Shown: positions 54,249 through 63,302 of the stretch, in pieces
Layout: the number at the start of each line of letters is the position of its first letter
How positions within the stretch are numbered: the stretch's first letter is position 1
Assembly: GCA_965200945.1 (NCBI GenBank)
Contig: OZ241749.1
Location: forward strand, 4,154,001-4,218,000
Reading direction: 5' to 3'
From: JADCRZ01 sp965200945
Lineage (GTDB): Bacteria > Bacteroidota > Bacteroidia > Chitinophagales > Chitinophagaceae
DNA length: 64,000 bases
Program-made: the position numbers and the translations under genes
The notes under the pieces: model-generated
What the model was told of the DNA's origin: nothing
Databases searched by the model: none
What the model saw: only the letters and a program-made list of their open reading frames with translations

Positions 54249-54740
54249 ATGGATTTGGAAAAGGAGAATGAAGATTTCAAATTATTTCTGAAATCACAGG
54301 ACCCTGAAGATATTGATCACCGCGTTTTCCGGATCCAGCTCGAAGTTACCGCCGCAACCGACTGCACTGCCTGCGGAAACTGCTGCCGCACGCTGATGAT
54401 CAATGTAGAACCCGACGAACTGGAGCCACTCTCCGTCCGGCTTCAGATCTCTGTGCCGGAGATAAGATCCCGGTTCATAGAGGAAAGCAGTCAGGGACAA
54501 ATGATCATCAACACGATCCCATGTCACTTTCTCGAAAACAGCAAATGCACGGTGTACGAGTCCCGGTTTTCAGAATGCCGGGAGTTTCCGCACCTGCACA
54601 AAAAAGGTTTTACAAGACGGCTGTTTGGCACTTTTATGCATTATGAAAGATGTGCCATCATTTCAGGTACGATTGAACGGCTCAAAGCAGAGCTGTCGTT
54701 CAACGACGGCGCGTCGCGCACAGGTGTTCAAAACCCCTGA
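54249..54740 (+). CDS. YkgJ-family cysteine cluster protein
   Basis: A 163-residue cytoplasmic protein with a Cys-rich metal-binding pattern: CTACGNCCR near residues 38-46, then a Cys in IPCHFLENSKCTVYESR and another in FSECREFPHL. This C-x2-C-x2-CC ... C ... C ... C arrangement is the YkgJ (zinc- or iron-chelating) domain; function in bacteria is unknown. The ATG at 54249 is chosen because the -7 box leaves no room for the upstream ATG. It follows the AsmA-like gene by 50 bp but has its own promoter. Confidence 0.85.
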   Translation: MDLEKENEDFKLFLKSQDPEDIDHRVFRIQLEVTAATDCTACGNCCRTLMINVEPDELEPLSVRLQISVPEIRSRFIEESSQGQMIINTIPCHFLENSKCTVYESRFSECREFPHLHKKGFTRRLFGTFMHYERCAIISGTIERLKAELSFNDGASRTGVQNP

Positions 54741-55204
54741 CGCACATTTGCCCGCACCTTCAAACCGCTTGTCCCCTTTGCGCAGGCGCAGTAGTATGCC
54801 TTCAACCGCAAGCTGCAGCGCGCCTGTATGCGCGAAGATCCCCAAAGATTGAGCGGGATTGCGTGTACACAAGAAGCCTTGCATACCGGCTCACATTCAT
54901 CACCAATTGCTCCTCCACTTAGATTCCCGCTCAGGCGCAGCAGCAGCATGTGTGTGCAAGCCCGTACCTGCGCCTGGCAAAGATGACAAAGCGATTGGAG
55001 GTGCGGCTTTAACCCACCCCTTACCCCTCCGGGGAGGGGATTTGAGAGCGCCTGCTCTCTTTTCCAGAACGGCTTTCCAATCCTGGGAAACTTCTGCATG
55101 CCATGCCAACCCCGTCCTTCCTCACTATCAACCCTTTACACTTCCGGCATTCCGGTTGAATCTATATCGGCACAACACACAAACACACAAAAAGAAAAAA
55201 TATC
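54741..55204. repeat. Composite intergenic repeat region, no gene
   Basis: This is 464 bp. An imperfect inverted pair, 54751-54791 and 54968-55006, shares about 80 percent identity as reverse complements (CTGCGCCTG..GCAAAG..GACAA..GCG..AGGTGCGG). The word CAGGCGCAG occurs three times (two orientations), and TGAGCGGGA-like words recur. A GC hairpin CCCCTCCGGGGAGGGG lies at 55024-55039. Minus-strand open frames through the region encode Cys- and Arg-rich, unpatterned peptides and are not called. Confidence 0.55.
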
Positions 55205-55693
55205 ATGAAAAAGTTCCTCACCCTCGCCGTTATCCTCCTCGCTGGTTTCACTGCCGCCAACGCCCAGTCTACTTCTACCGCCAGCCAGACCGTTACCCTG
55301 AACCTCACCAACGCCATCGACATCTCCATCACCTCTGCCACCGGTACTTCCTTCACCTTCGATGATGTTACCAAGTACGGCAGCGGCCTTACCAACTCGA
55401 ACGCTTCTACCTTCCAGGTAAAATCGAACCGCCCCTGGGCTGTAACGGTGAAAGCGGCGGCTGCCAACTTCTCCGGTCCTGCCACTCCAGCCACACAGAT
55501 GCCGGCATCTGTTCTTGGCGTAAAGCTGAACAGCGGTTCTTCTTTCAGTGCACTGTCTACCACTGCCGCATCGCTCACAAGTGGCGCAAGAGGCACCAAC
55601 TCTTTCAATGTTGACTACAATGCAAACCCTGGCTACGCTTACGATGCAGGTACTTACACACTCTCTGTAGTTTACACCGCTACCCAGCAGTAA
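55205..55693 (+). CDS. Secreted Ala/Ser/Thr-rich protein, unknown function
   Basis: A 162-residue exported protein: a classical signal peptide (MKKFLTLAVILLAGFTAANA) is cleaved after residue 20. The mature chain is unusually rich in Ser, Thr, Ala and Asn, lacks Cys, and shows alternating short beta-strands (TVTLNLTNAIDISITSATGT, ASTFQVKSNRPWAVTVKAAA, AGTYTLSVVYTATQQ), like a single beta-sandwich. Similar secreted proteins in Bacteroidota are surface or pilin-like, but I do not recognise a specific family. Strong codon bias and a strong terminator suggest high expression. Confidence 0.8.
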   Translation: MKKFLTLAVILLAGFTAANAQSTSTASQTVTLNLTNAIDISITSATGTSFTFDDVTKYGSGLTNSNASTFQVKSNRPWAVTVKAAAANFSGPATPATQMPASVLGVKLNSGSSFSALSTTAASLTSGARGTNSFNVDYNANPGYAYDAGTYTLSVVYTATQQ

Positions 55694-55740
55694 TTAATTC
55701 TCTACTAAAGATCTGGCCATCAATAGTAATTTATATTCAC

Positions 55741-55780
55741 GCAGAAAGCCCGCAACTGAAAAGTGCGGGCTTTCTGCTTT
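55741..55780 (+). terminator. Rho-independent terminator after the secreted-protein gene
   Basis: GCAGAAAGCCCGCA at 55741-55754 is the exact reverse complement of 55764-55777, followed by a short TTTCT tract. Confidence 0.8.
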
Positions 55781-55826
55781 CTATGGTATTTTCTGATTTG
55801 GAAAATTGACTGCCCTACCTAGTTCA

Positions 55827-55857
55827 GGCATGCCACGGTTTCAAACTGTGGCATGCC
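55827..55857. repeat. Palindromic GGCATGCCAC hairpin before carB
   Basis: GGCATGCCACGGTTT and AAACTGTGGCATGCC are reverse complements at 14 of 15 positions, forming one compact 31-bp hairpin. It is flanked by AGTTCAGG (55821) and CTGGTTCAGACAA (55870-55882). The latter matches the ends of the 28608-28795 element over 13 bp. Confidence 0.55.
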
Positions 55858-55977
55858 GTCGCTTACATCCTGGTTCAGACAAGCCCTCACAACGACCAGG
55901 AGAATAGCTATCCACCCCTCAGCACCGTAGCCGGCAACACCACCAATTTTTTCTCGGCATTATTCCCCCCACTCCCT

Positions 55978-55985
55978 TACTTTTG
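55978..55985 (+). promoter_or_regulatory. Promoter -7 box of carB
   Basis: TACTTTTG matches TAnnTTTG fully, 17 bp before the ATG. The rest of the 309-bp gap from 55694 holds the upstream terminator and the GGCATGCCAC hairpin. Confidence 0.55.
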
Positions 55986-56002
55986 CGCAATTTGTTTGTA
56001 CG

Positions 56003-58849
56003 ATGCCAAAAGATAATTCTCTTCAATCTGTGCTTATCATCGGGTCGGGACCCATTGTAATCGGGCAGGCCTGCGAGTTTGATTATTCGGGTACCCAGGC
56101 CGCCAGAAGTCTTCGCGAAGAAGGCATCCGCGTGATCCTCATCAACAGCAACCCGGCCACCATCATGACCGATCCGCTGATGGCCGATAAGGTATACCTG
56201 CTCCCGCTCACCGTGGAAAGCATTGAACAGATCCTGGAAGAAAACCAGATCGACGCGGTACTGCCTACCATGGGCGGCCAAACGGCCCTCAACCTCGCCA
56301 AGGAAGCCCATGACCTCGGCATCTGGGAAAAATACAACGTGCGCCTCATCGGGGTCGACATCAAAGCCATCGACAAAGCCGAAGACCGCGAAAAATTCCG
56401 GCAGTGGATGATCCAGATGGGCATACCCGTGGCTACAGCTAAAACCGCGAACTCTTACCTCGAGGGAAAAGAGTTCGCGCAGGAGATCGGCTTTCCGCTG
56501 GTGATCCGCCCTTCTTTTACACTCGGTGGAACCGGCGGCGGCTTTGTACACAGCAAAGACGACCTCGACGAAGCCCTCAACCGCGGACTGCAGGCCTCCC
56601 CCATCCATGAAGTGCTGGTGGAAAAAGCAGTGCTCGGCTGGAAAGAATTCGAACTTGAACTGCTCCGCGATGCCAACGACAATGTGGTCATCATCTGTAC
56701 CGTCGAAAACTTCGACCCGATGGGCATCCATACCGGCGACTCCATCACCGTGGCGCCGGCCATGACCCTCAGCGACACCGCCTTCCAGCTGATGCGCAAC
56801 ACCGCCATCAGCATGATGCGCGACCTCGGCAACTTCGCCGGCGGCTGTAACGTGCAGTTCGCCCTCAACCCGGCCAACGAAGAGATCATCGCCATCGAAA
56901 TAAATCCCCGCGTGAGCCGCTCCTCGGCCCTCGCTTCCAAAGCCACCGGCTACCCGATCGCCAAGATCGCGGCCAAACTCGCCATCGGCTATTTCCTCGA
57001 CGAGCTTGAAAACCAGATCACCGGAACCACCTCCGCCTATTTCGAACCGGCCCTCGACTACGTGATCGTAAAAATGCCGCGCTGGAACTTCGACAAGTTC
57101 AAAGGCGCCAACGACACGCTCGGACTGCAGATGAAAAGCGTGGGTGAAGTAATGGCCATCGGCCGCAGCTTCATCGAAGCCATGCAGAAAGCCTGTCAGA
57201 GCCTGGAGAACAACGCGGTAGGACTGGGCTACTACGGCAAAAGCATGATGCATGCCGAAGAGCTGCTCGAATACATCAAGGTGCCGAAGTGGGACCGCGT
57301 GTTCCGCATCAAGGATGCCCTGATGGCCGGCGTATCGGTGAACACCATCTCCAAAGCCACCAACGGCATCGACCGCTGGTTCCTGTACGAGATCCAGAAA
57401 CTCTGCAACACCGAAAAGGAGATCGCCCGCTATAAAATGGATACCCTGCCCAACGAGCTGCTGCTCGAGGCAAAAAAATACGGCTTCAGCGACGAGCAGA
57501 TCTGCCGCATCATGAACGACGGCACCGAAGACAGCCTCTACGAAAAACGCAAAGCGCTCGGCTACACCCGCGTATTCAAAATGGTAGATACCTGCTCCGC
57601 AGAATTTGAAGCCAAAACTCCTTACTTCTACTCCAGCTTCGAAACCTCCGGCATCGCCGGCCAGTTGAGCTTGTCGAACGAAAGCAATGTCTCCGGAAAG
57701 AAGAAAGTGATCGTGCTGGGGTCAGGTCCCAACCGGATCGGCCAGGGTATTGAATTTGACTACTGCTGCGTGCACGGGCTGCTGGCCATCAAGGAATGCG
57801 GCTACGAAGCCATCATGGTAAACTGCAACCCCGAAACGGTTTCGACCGATTTCGACATCGCCGATAAACTCTATTTCGAGCCGGTATACTGGGAACACCT
57901 GTGGGAAATCATCGAACATGAAAAACCGGAAGGCGTGATCGTACAGCTGGGCGGACAAACAGCCCTGAAGCTGGCAGAGCGCCTGCATGAGAAAGGGGTG
58001 AAGATCATCGGTACTTCCTATGATAATATGGACATCGCGGAAGACCGCGGCCGCTTCAGCGACATGCTGAAAGAACTGAACATCCCTTACCCCGATTACG
58101 GTACCGCCTATACGGTAGACCAGGCGGTGGAGGTGGCCAACCGCGTCGGCTATCCGGTGCTGGTACGCCCGAGCTATGTGCTGGGCGGACAAAGAATGCG
58201 GATCGTGATCAACGACGACGAGGTGGAAAAAGCGGTGGTAAGCCTGCTCAAACACATTCCCGGCAACAAGATCCTGGTTGACCATTTTCTTGACCGCTGC
58301 CAGGAAGCGGAGATCGACGCCATCTTCGACGGCGAAGATTTTCATGTGATGGGTGTGATGGAACATATTGAACCGGCCGGCATCCACAGCGGCGACAGCA
58401 ATGCCGTACTGCCTGCCTTCAACCTGACGCCGCTGGTGGTGACCACCATGGAGCATTACGCGGAAAAGATCGCCCGCGCCCTCGACATCCGTGGACTCAT
58501 CAACATCCAGTTCGCGATCAAAGACGGGAAAGTGTTTGTGATTGAAGCCAACCCGAGGGCTTCGCGTACCACACCGTTCATCGCAAAAGCCTACCAGATA
58601 CCATACCTGAATGTGGCGACCAAGATCATGCTGGGCACGCACAAACTGAAGGAATTCACTTTCGAGAAAAAGCTCAATGGTTTTGCGATCAAGGAACCCG
58701 TCTTTTCCTTCAACAAATTTCCGGGCGTGAACAAGGAGCTGGGGCCGGAAATGAAATCGACGGGTGAAGCGATCCGCTTTATCAAAGACCTGCGCGATCC
58801 TTATTTCAGGCAGCTGTACAAAGACCGGAGCATGTATCTCAGCAAATAA
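56003..58849 (+). CDS. carB: Carbamoyl-phosphate synthase large chain, lacking the C-terminal regulatory domain
   Basis: A 948-residue large chain making carbamoyl phosphate for pyrimidine and arginine synthesis. The first half has the leading VLIIGSGPIVIGQACEFDYS and an ATP-grasp with RPSFTLGGTGGGF; an oligomerisation region follows; the second half repeats the plan (VIVLGSGPNRIGQGIEFDY, VRPSYVLGGQRM). It ends at FRQLYKDRSMYLSK, immediately after the second ATP-grasp. The usual about 130-residue MGS-like allosteric domain of 1070-residue CarB is missing, and the 12-bp gap to the next gene leaves no room for it. This may be normal in the phylum, but it implies different control by UMP or ornithine. 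carA is not adjacent. Confidence 0.96.
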   Translation: MPKDNSLQSVLIIGSGPIVIGQACEFDYSGTQAARSLREEGIRVILINSNPATIMTDPLMADKVYLLPLTVESIEQILEENQIDAVLPTMGGQTALNLAKEAHDLGIWEKYNVRLIGVDIKAIDKAEDREKFRQWMIQMGIPVATAKTANSYLEGKEFAQEIGFPLVIRPSFTLGGTGGGFVHSKDDLDEALNRGLQASPIHEVLVEKAVLGWKEFELELLRDANDNVVIICTVENFDPMGIHTGDSITVAPAMTLSDTAFQLMRNTAISMMRDLGNFAGGCNVQFALNPANEEIIAIEINPRVSRSSALASKATGYPIAKIAAKLAIGYFLDELENQITGTTSAYFEPALDYVIVKMPRWNFDKFKGANDTLGLQMKSVGEVMAIGRSFIEAMQKACQSLENNAVGLGYYGKSMMHAEELLEYIKVPKWDRVFRIKDALMAGVSVNTISKATNGIDRWFLYEIQKLCNTEKEIARYKMDTLPNELLLEAKKYGFSDEQICRIMNDGTEDSLYEKRKALGYTRVFKMVDTCSAEFEAKTPYFYSSFETSGIAGQLSLSNESNVSGKKKVIVLGSGPNRIGQGIEFDYCCVHGLLAIKECGYEAIMVNCNPETVSTDFDIADKLYFEPVYWEHLWEIIEHEKPEGVIVQLGGQTALKLAERLHEKGVKIIGTSYDNMDIAEDRGRFSDMLKELNIPYPDYGTAYTVDQAVEVANRVGYPVLVRPSYVLGGQRMRIVINDDEVEKAVVSLLKHIPGNKILVDHFLDRCQEAEIDAIFDGEDFHVMGVMEHIEPAGIHSGDSNAVLPAFNLTPLVVTTMEHYAEKIARALDIRGLINIQFAIKDGKVFVIEANPRASRTTPFIAKAYQIPYLNVATKIMLGTHKLKEFTFEKKLNGFAIKEPVFSFNKFPGVNKELGPEMKSTGEAIRFIKDLRDPYFRQLYKDRSMYLSK

Positions 58850-58861
58850 AAAGATCAGGAT

Positions 58862-59329
58862 ATGAACCCCGAGATAGCATCCATCATCGAAGGGCTTGAA
58901 GAAACACTGTCGGGCCAGCCCTGGTACGGGAAATCTTTTCAGGCGCTGGCCGCCGATGTGCAGGGCGACAAAATATATACAAAGCCCAACCCGCAGTCGC
59001 ATTCACTGGCCGACCTGCTGTACCACATGATCACCTGGGCGGATTTCACCCTGCTGCGGCTCCGGAAAAAGGAGCAGGACATGAATGATGTGGAAGCCAT
59101 GGACTGGCGGCAGATCGATCCGGCGGTGCATACCTGGGAGAAAGGTACAAAGGAGTTCGGCGACATCATTTCCGCGATCGTTGAAGAACTGAAAACCTTT
59201 GATCCGGCGGGGCTGGAAGAAAAGGTCGATTACCGGGAATATAATTTCAGGGTGCTGCTGAACGGGCTGGTTCAGCATGCCATCTATCACCTTGGCCAGG
59301 TGGCCTATGTAAACAAGCTGCTGTCGTAA
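58862..59329 (+). CDS. DinB-family putative metal-dependent protein
   Basis: A 155-residue four-helix-bundle protein of the DinB/YfiT superfamily. The likely triad histidines are in LADLLYHMITWADF and in GLVQHAIYHLGQVAYV, the latter carrying the typical HxxxH pattern. Members bind a divalent metal; some are thiol-dependent transferases, and most are uncharacterised. It begins 12 bp after carB and is probably co-transcribed, which may be accidental. Its last 25 bp overlap, tail to tail, the end of a small ORF on the opposite strand. Confidence 0.85.
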   Translation: MNPEIASIIEGLEETLSGQPWYGKSFQALAADVQGDKIYTKPNPQSHSLADLLYHMITWADFTLLRLRKKEQDMNDVEAMDWRQIDPAVHTWEKGTKEFGDIISAIVEELKTFDPAGLEEKVDYREYNFRVLLNGLVQHAIYHLGQVAYVNKLLS

Positions 59330-59481
59330 TAGGCACTGTCGGCTGTGATCTGTTTTTCGTCGAAGAAGATCCACTGCCGGCCGGGCCGGTCTTTCAGATC
59401 CTCCTTACTGTTTTCTTTATCATTTTCCTGATGCTGCCCGCTGCCGGGGTGCTCAAACGCGTCAGGTTCGGTGTACTCCAT
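59305..59481 (-). CDS. Small acidic protein, unknown function (58 residues)
   Basis: On the minus strand an ORF runs from ATG 59481 to TAG at 59305, 58 codons plus stop. The product, beginning MEYTEPDAFEHPGSGQHQEN, is strongly acidic and polar, with a single hydrophobic cluster (RQWIFFDEK) and an acidic-aromatic tail (DSAYYDSSLF). Codon use is like that of neighbouring genes. It overlaps the DinB gene by 25 bp at the 3' ends. I recognise no family. A coding function is plausible but unproven. Confidence 0.45.
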   Translation of the reverse strand: MEYTEPDAFEHPGSGQHQENDKENSKEDLKDRPGRQWIFFDEKQITADSAYYDSSLFT

Positions 59482-59582
59482 CGTATTGATCCGGTTATTT
59501 ACTTCATACTACGCAGAAAAGGTTATGTTGCTTGTGACGGCGTCCTGTTCAGCGTATGCTGACCTGAGCGCAACCCGACAGA

Positions 59583-59630
59583 TGAGCGTATTCTGATCTG
59601 GTAAACCTTAGTCGCAGATCAGAATGCTCA
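59583..59630. repeat. Imperfect hairpin in the gap before the S8 protease gene
   Basis: TGAGCGTATTCTGATCTG at 59583-59600 pairs with CAGATCAGAATGCTCA at 59615-59630, with a 2-nt bulge. The remainder of 59482-59750 (269 bp) holds nothing else recognised. Confidence 0.5.
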
Positions 59631-59750
59631 TGACAACAAACAGGCTTTCCGGGGTAAAGAAGGCATAACATCTACGAATAGGAAGATGGCCCGGTTGATA
59701 GGGAAATGTTAATATCAACGCAGGCCATCTTTTGACTGATACCGAATGCA

Positions 59751-62700
59751 TTATCTGACGAACAGTTTTCCGCCCGTCGTTTTTCCCTGGTCGCTTTTAA
59801 TGGTATAAAAATAAATTCCGCTGGCGTAGAGTGGCAGGGCCAGGCTTTGCACGCCGGCTGTGAGCGAATGTATATACAGTTGTTTGCCGGTGCCATCGGA
59901 TACAATGAACGTTCCTTTCACCCCTGCATAATTAACCTGAACGGTCGTATTCTGTTGCAGCACAGTCGGATAAACCGTGGTGAGGCTGCCGTTCTGCCTG
60001 AGCAGCAGAACGCCGGTGTAGCGCAACGTTCCGCTGCTTTCGATGATGCGTATCCGATAGTAGTTGTCGCCGGCTGCCGGGGAAACATCGGTGAAGCTCA
60101 TCGGCAACGAGCAGGCAGCGGAAGTTGTGAGCATTCTTCCGATACTGTCGAAATCAAACCCGTTCCGGCTGCGCTCTACTTCAAAGACGGCGGCCGTATT
60201 CAGGCAGTTCATTTTCCAGCTCAGCTGGTTGCCGGTGGTGATGGTCTTTCCTTTAAAATATTCAATTATAATAGGCAGAGTGGTGGTCTTCGTCTGTACT
60301 ACGAAGCCGCTGAAGCCGGTGGTGGAAAAGCTCACCTCCCAGCGGCTGGCGTCGGCATTCCATACCACGTCGGCGTCGTCGGGGTCTATGACCGTAGCCG
60401 ATCCGTTGTACGACGCCGGCATGCCGGTACCGTCGTTGCTGCTGCCGGAATATTTACCGATCCGCAGGTTTCCTTTTCCAACGATGTCTGTGGGGGCGGT
60501 AGGCAGATCGAGTGCGCTGCGCGGATCGTTGTTGAAGGCGGTGAACTCGGCCTGGGTAAAATAAAGCGTGACGCGGCCGGTAGCAGACGCAGCATTCGCG
60601 GAAGGCGCGATCTGGTAATGACGCGCCACAAACGGATCGTTGCCGTAAAGCGGCACACTGCTTTCGACCCATACATTGGTGGTAACGGAACCTGTTACGG
60701 GACTGGCACCGTTGGGCAGGAGGGTAGCGATCAGAGCGCAGTTGTTGAGAAAGCTGTTGCTCGAGTTGATGTCGTGCGTGTCGGCTGATGTGCCGGATGC
60801 GATGGCCCCGGTGAGCTGGGGATTACTATAGACAACGGAGCGGATGACAAAATCTACGTTCGGACTTGGCGTTCCCCAGTTTATACCCCCATCCGTCGAA
60901 ACAAGTGAACGGTTGTCAATGGAAATGGCTTCTCCAACCAGGCCCCAGTTGGCAGTATTTCCCGCAATTCTACCCAATACAAGGAAATAATCGGTTCCGC
61001 TGGTAACAGTAACGTTCAAACTGGTAAGATCAAAATAATTCATGGTAGTTTTAACGATACTGTTGCTGTCGATGTTGATAGTACCCAGCAGGTTTCCGGG
61101 TCTTCCGGCATTGTTTGTTCTGACCTCCAGAAACAGGTTTGTTCTGAATGGGATCGTGAACAGATAAGCTCCTCCCAGCTTTCCGCTTATATCCGGGGTG
61201 AACCTCACTGCAACCTGTTGTGAACTTGCCGCTAAAGATGCATACTGAAGCAGCCGCAGCGAGCTGTCGTACCTATATGTTTTTCTGTCGGAAGGCGCAC
61301 AGTTGAACAAAGCCGACGCCGCCTTGAAAACGTCAGCTTTGCCATACCCCCAGGTACTGTTTGGCGTTGTGCCGGGTAGTTCTGTAAAAATGTCTTTACC
61401 CGCTGAAGACAAAAGCAAGGTCTTTGCATCGGCGGCATTCAGCGCAGGGTTTGCCTGAAACAGCAGCGCGACAGAGCCGGTTACCACCGGAGCAGACTGG
61501 CTGGTGCCCTGCAGCAGCTGATACAGACCTGCATTGGTAATAAAAGGAGCAGATACAGCGTCTGAAGACAGGCAGGATATAAGACCCTGCCCTACAGCTG
61601 TGATATCCGGTTTCAATACACCATCCCTTCTGGGACCCTTCGAACTGAAGCTTGAGATACTGTCTTGCCGGTCTGATAGATAACGAGCAATGACCCCACT
61701 GGCAGTAGCGGACGACAATTTACTGACATATGAACCCACCGTAAAAGCCGTGGCAGCATTGCCGGGCGTACTTACAAGGTAGTTATTGTCGCCATTGACC
61801 ACCATGGTGGAATCGAACGTGGCATTTTCTCTCAGCCATCCGTCGAGCCGGAAGGTGGTGGATGTATTGTTTGTAATGGATAGCGACCAGATGCCGAACG
61901 GGCTTGCCGTATTCGAACCATTTCTGGTAACCTGGATATAAGCGAAGCGGTTGTTGTTGTTGAAATCAACGTCGTTGTATATCAGCACGCTGAAATTATT
62001 GTTGAGAACATTGCCGCTGATGCCCTGACCCGCGAGTGCCGTAACAGAGCTGGTACCGTCAGGAGCCGTAAGTGTAGCTGACAGGCTGGCGGCGCTGGTA
62101 CCATACGCGATGTAGGTGAACACTTCCGAACCGGTAGTTTTTGGTTGAATAACATTGAGGTTTACCGTGCTGGTAGCATTGCCATTGAGGGCCAGTGAAT
62201 TGTGGACGCCAAAGGTATTGTGGGTGTCGTTGCCGGCAGATATCACCACTGCCCGCCCCGGGCCCGAACGGCTGAAATTGTCAACGGCTTTTTCTTCCGC
62301 ATCGGTTCCGTCGTGTGCGGAAATAATGCCGCCCAGGCTCATGTTCAGCACTACCGGACGGCCCAGGGAGGCCGAGAGGGCCTGCACGTAGGTGAGGGCA
62401 TCGATGATATGATCGGAAGAGAAGGAGCCGTTTCCGCCTTTGATGATGATAAGGTCGGCTTCGGGAGCGATGCCTGCATATTTCCTGGAACTGAGGGAGA
62501 CGCCATTTCCGGCGGCCGTTCCTGTAACGTGGGTGCCATGGCCGTCGATGTCCCTTTCCCGTACAAAACCGGTAGGTGTACCATCCAGTTCGTCGTTAAG
62601 CTGTGCCTGCGTATATTCAACACCATAAGTGAAGCCGGTAGGAGAGACCTCCCCCGTAACCGGAGTCAGCGTCTGGTCCCAGATGCGGAGTATGCGGCTT

Positions 62701-63302
62701 TTGGTCTGGTCGGCAGGATCGCGGAAATCGGGATGGTCCCAGTCGAGGCCGGTATCGAAAATGGCGATCAGTACGTTCTTTCCCTTGTAGGCAGTATTGT
62801 TGAGTTTGCCTGCCTGCAGCAGGGCGGCCCCGCTGCTTCCAACCGCCACATCGTTGTGCAGCCCAATCATTTTCGGCGCCTTCACATACGACACTTCCGG
62901 CATGGCGGCCATCATCGAGATCTGGTCGAGGGTAGCAATGGCAGTTACAAAGTCGGGCAGCACGGAATTGATGATAATGCCACTGTCGCGCAGCGCCTGC
63001 GGGTTCTTTGTATATACGATGCAGCTGTATCTTTCTGCCGGCGCGATGCTTCGCAGGTTCACCGACTGTTCGGGTTGTACTTTGAAATGCGCCGAGAGGC
63101 TCCGCCGCAGCAGGCTGTCAGTGCCGGTTTGCCGCGCAGCCAGTATGGACCTGAAAACCGGATCGAGACGGGGGCGCAACGCCGGACCTTGCGCAGCCGC
63201 CTCCATACAAAGCAGCACGAACAAGCAGCAAAGCGACACACAGATCATACGCACACAAATCAGCAACGACACCTTGTTGCTGTTCCGGGTAAATTGTTTC
63301 AT
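59751..63302 (-). CDS. Subtilisin-like (S8) serine protease with type IX sorting domain
   Basis: A 1183-residue exported protease. A signal peptide (about residues 1-38, ending EAAAQG) is followed by a prodomain-like region and the S8 catalytic domain with an insertion. The catalytic triad is Asp in LIAIFDTGLDWDHPDF, His in DIDGHGTHVTGTAAGNG, and Ser in GTSQSAPVVTGSVALL; the oxyanion Asn is likely in VVISAGNDTHNTF. C-terminal beta-domains include a fibronectin/MAM-like stretch (GGAYLFTIPFRTNLFLEVRT). The last about 75 residues (VYPTVLQQNTTVQVNY ... GIYFYTIKSDQGKTTGGKLF) are a type A T9SS sorting domain, so the protein is secreted or surface-attached. The start at 63302 puts the signal peptide at the N-terminus. 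Confidence 0.93.
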   Translation of the reverse strand: MKQFTRNSNKVSLLICVRMICVSLCCLFVLLCMEAAAQGPALRPRLDPVFRSILAARQTGTDSLLRRSLSAHFKVQPEQSVNLRSIAPAERYSCIVYTKNPQALRDSGIIINSVLPDFVTAIATLDQISMMAAMPEVSYVKAPKMIGLHNDVAVGSSGAALLQAGKLNNTAYKGKNVLIAIFDTGLDWDHPDFRDPADQTKSRILRIWDQTLTPVTGEVSPTGFTYGVEYTQAQLNDELDGTPTGFVRERDIDGHGTHVTGTAAGNGVSLSSRKYAGIAPEADLIIIKGGNGSFSSDHIIDALTYVQALSASLGRPVVLNMSLGGIISAHDGTDAEEKAVDNFSRSGPGRAVVISAGNDTHNTFGVHNSLALNGNATSTVNLNVIQPKTTGSEVFTYIAYGTSAASLSATLTAPDGTSSVTALAGQGISGNVLNNNFSVLIYNDVDFNNNNRFAYIQVTRNGSNTASPFGIWSLSITNNTSTTFRLDGWLRENATFDSTMVVNGDNNYLVSTPGNAATAFTVGSYVSKLSSATASGVIARYLSDRQDSISSFSSKGPRRDGVLKPDITAVGQGLISCLSSDAVSAPFITNAGLYQLLQGTSQSAPVVTGSVALLFQANPALNAADAKTLLLSSAGKDIFTELPGTTPNSTWGYGKADVFKAASALFNCAPSDRKTYRYDSSLRLLQYASLAASSQQVAVRFTPDISGKLGGAYLFTIPFRTNLFLEVRTNNAGRPGNLLGTINIDSNSIVKTTMNYFDLTSLNVTVTSGTDYFLVLGRIAGNTANWGLVGEAISIDNRSLVSTDGGINWGTPSPNVDFVIRSVVYSNPQLTGAIASGTSADTHDINSSNSFLNNCALIATLLPNGASPVTGSVTTNVWVESSVPLYGNDPFVARHYQIAPSANAASATGRVTLYFTQAEFTAFNNDPRSALDLPTAPTDIVGKGNLRIGKYSGSSNDGTGMPASYNGSATVIDPDDADVVWNADASRWEVSFSTTGFSGFVVQTKTTTLPIIIEYFKGKTITTGNQLSWKMNCLNTAAVFEVERSRNGFDFDSIGRMLTTSAACSLPMSFTDVSPAAGDNYYRIRIIESSGTLRYTGVLLLRQNGSLTTVYPTVLQQNTTVQVNYAGVKGTFIVSDGTGKQLYIHSLTAGVQSLALPLYASGIYFYTIKSDQGKTTGGKLFVR

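Noticed and set aside
54751..55006. CRISPR-like or tandem repeat array
   Set aside because: The repeated words are few, of unequal spacing and inverted rather than regularly spaced direct repeats.
54728..55099. 123-codon minus-strand ORF in the repeat region
   Set aside because: It runs through the inverted repeats, is rich in Cys and Arg without a protein-like pattern, and is best explained as an open frame in GC-rich repeat DNA.
55919..57253. 444-codon minus-strand ORF opposite carB
   Set aside because: The composition (many His, Phe, Asp and Gly) is typical of antisense frames of GC-rich genes, and carB on the other strand is fully conserved.
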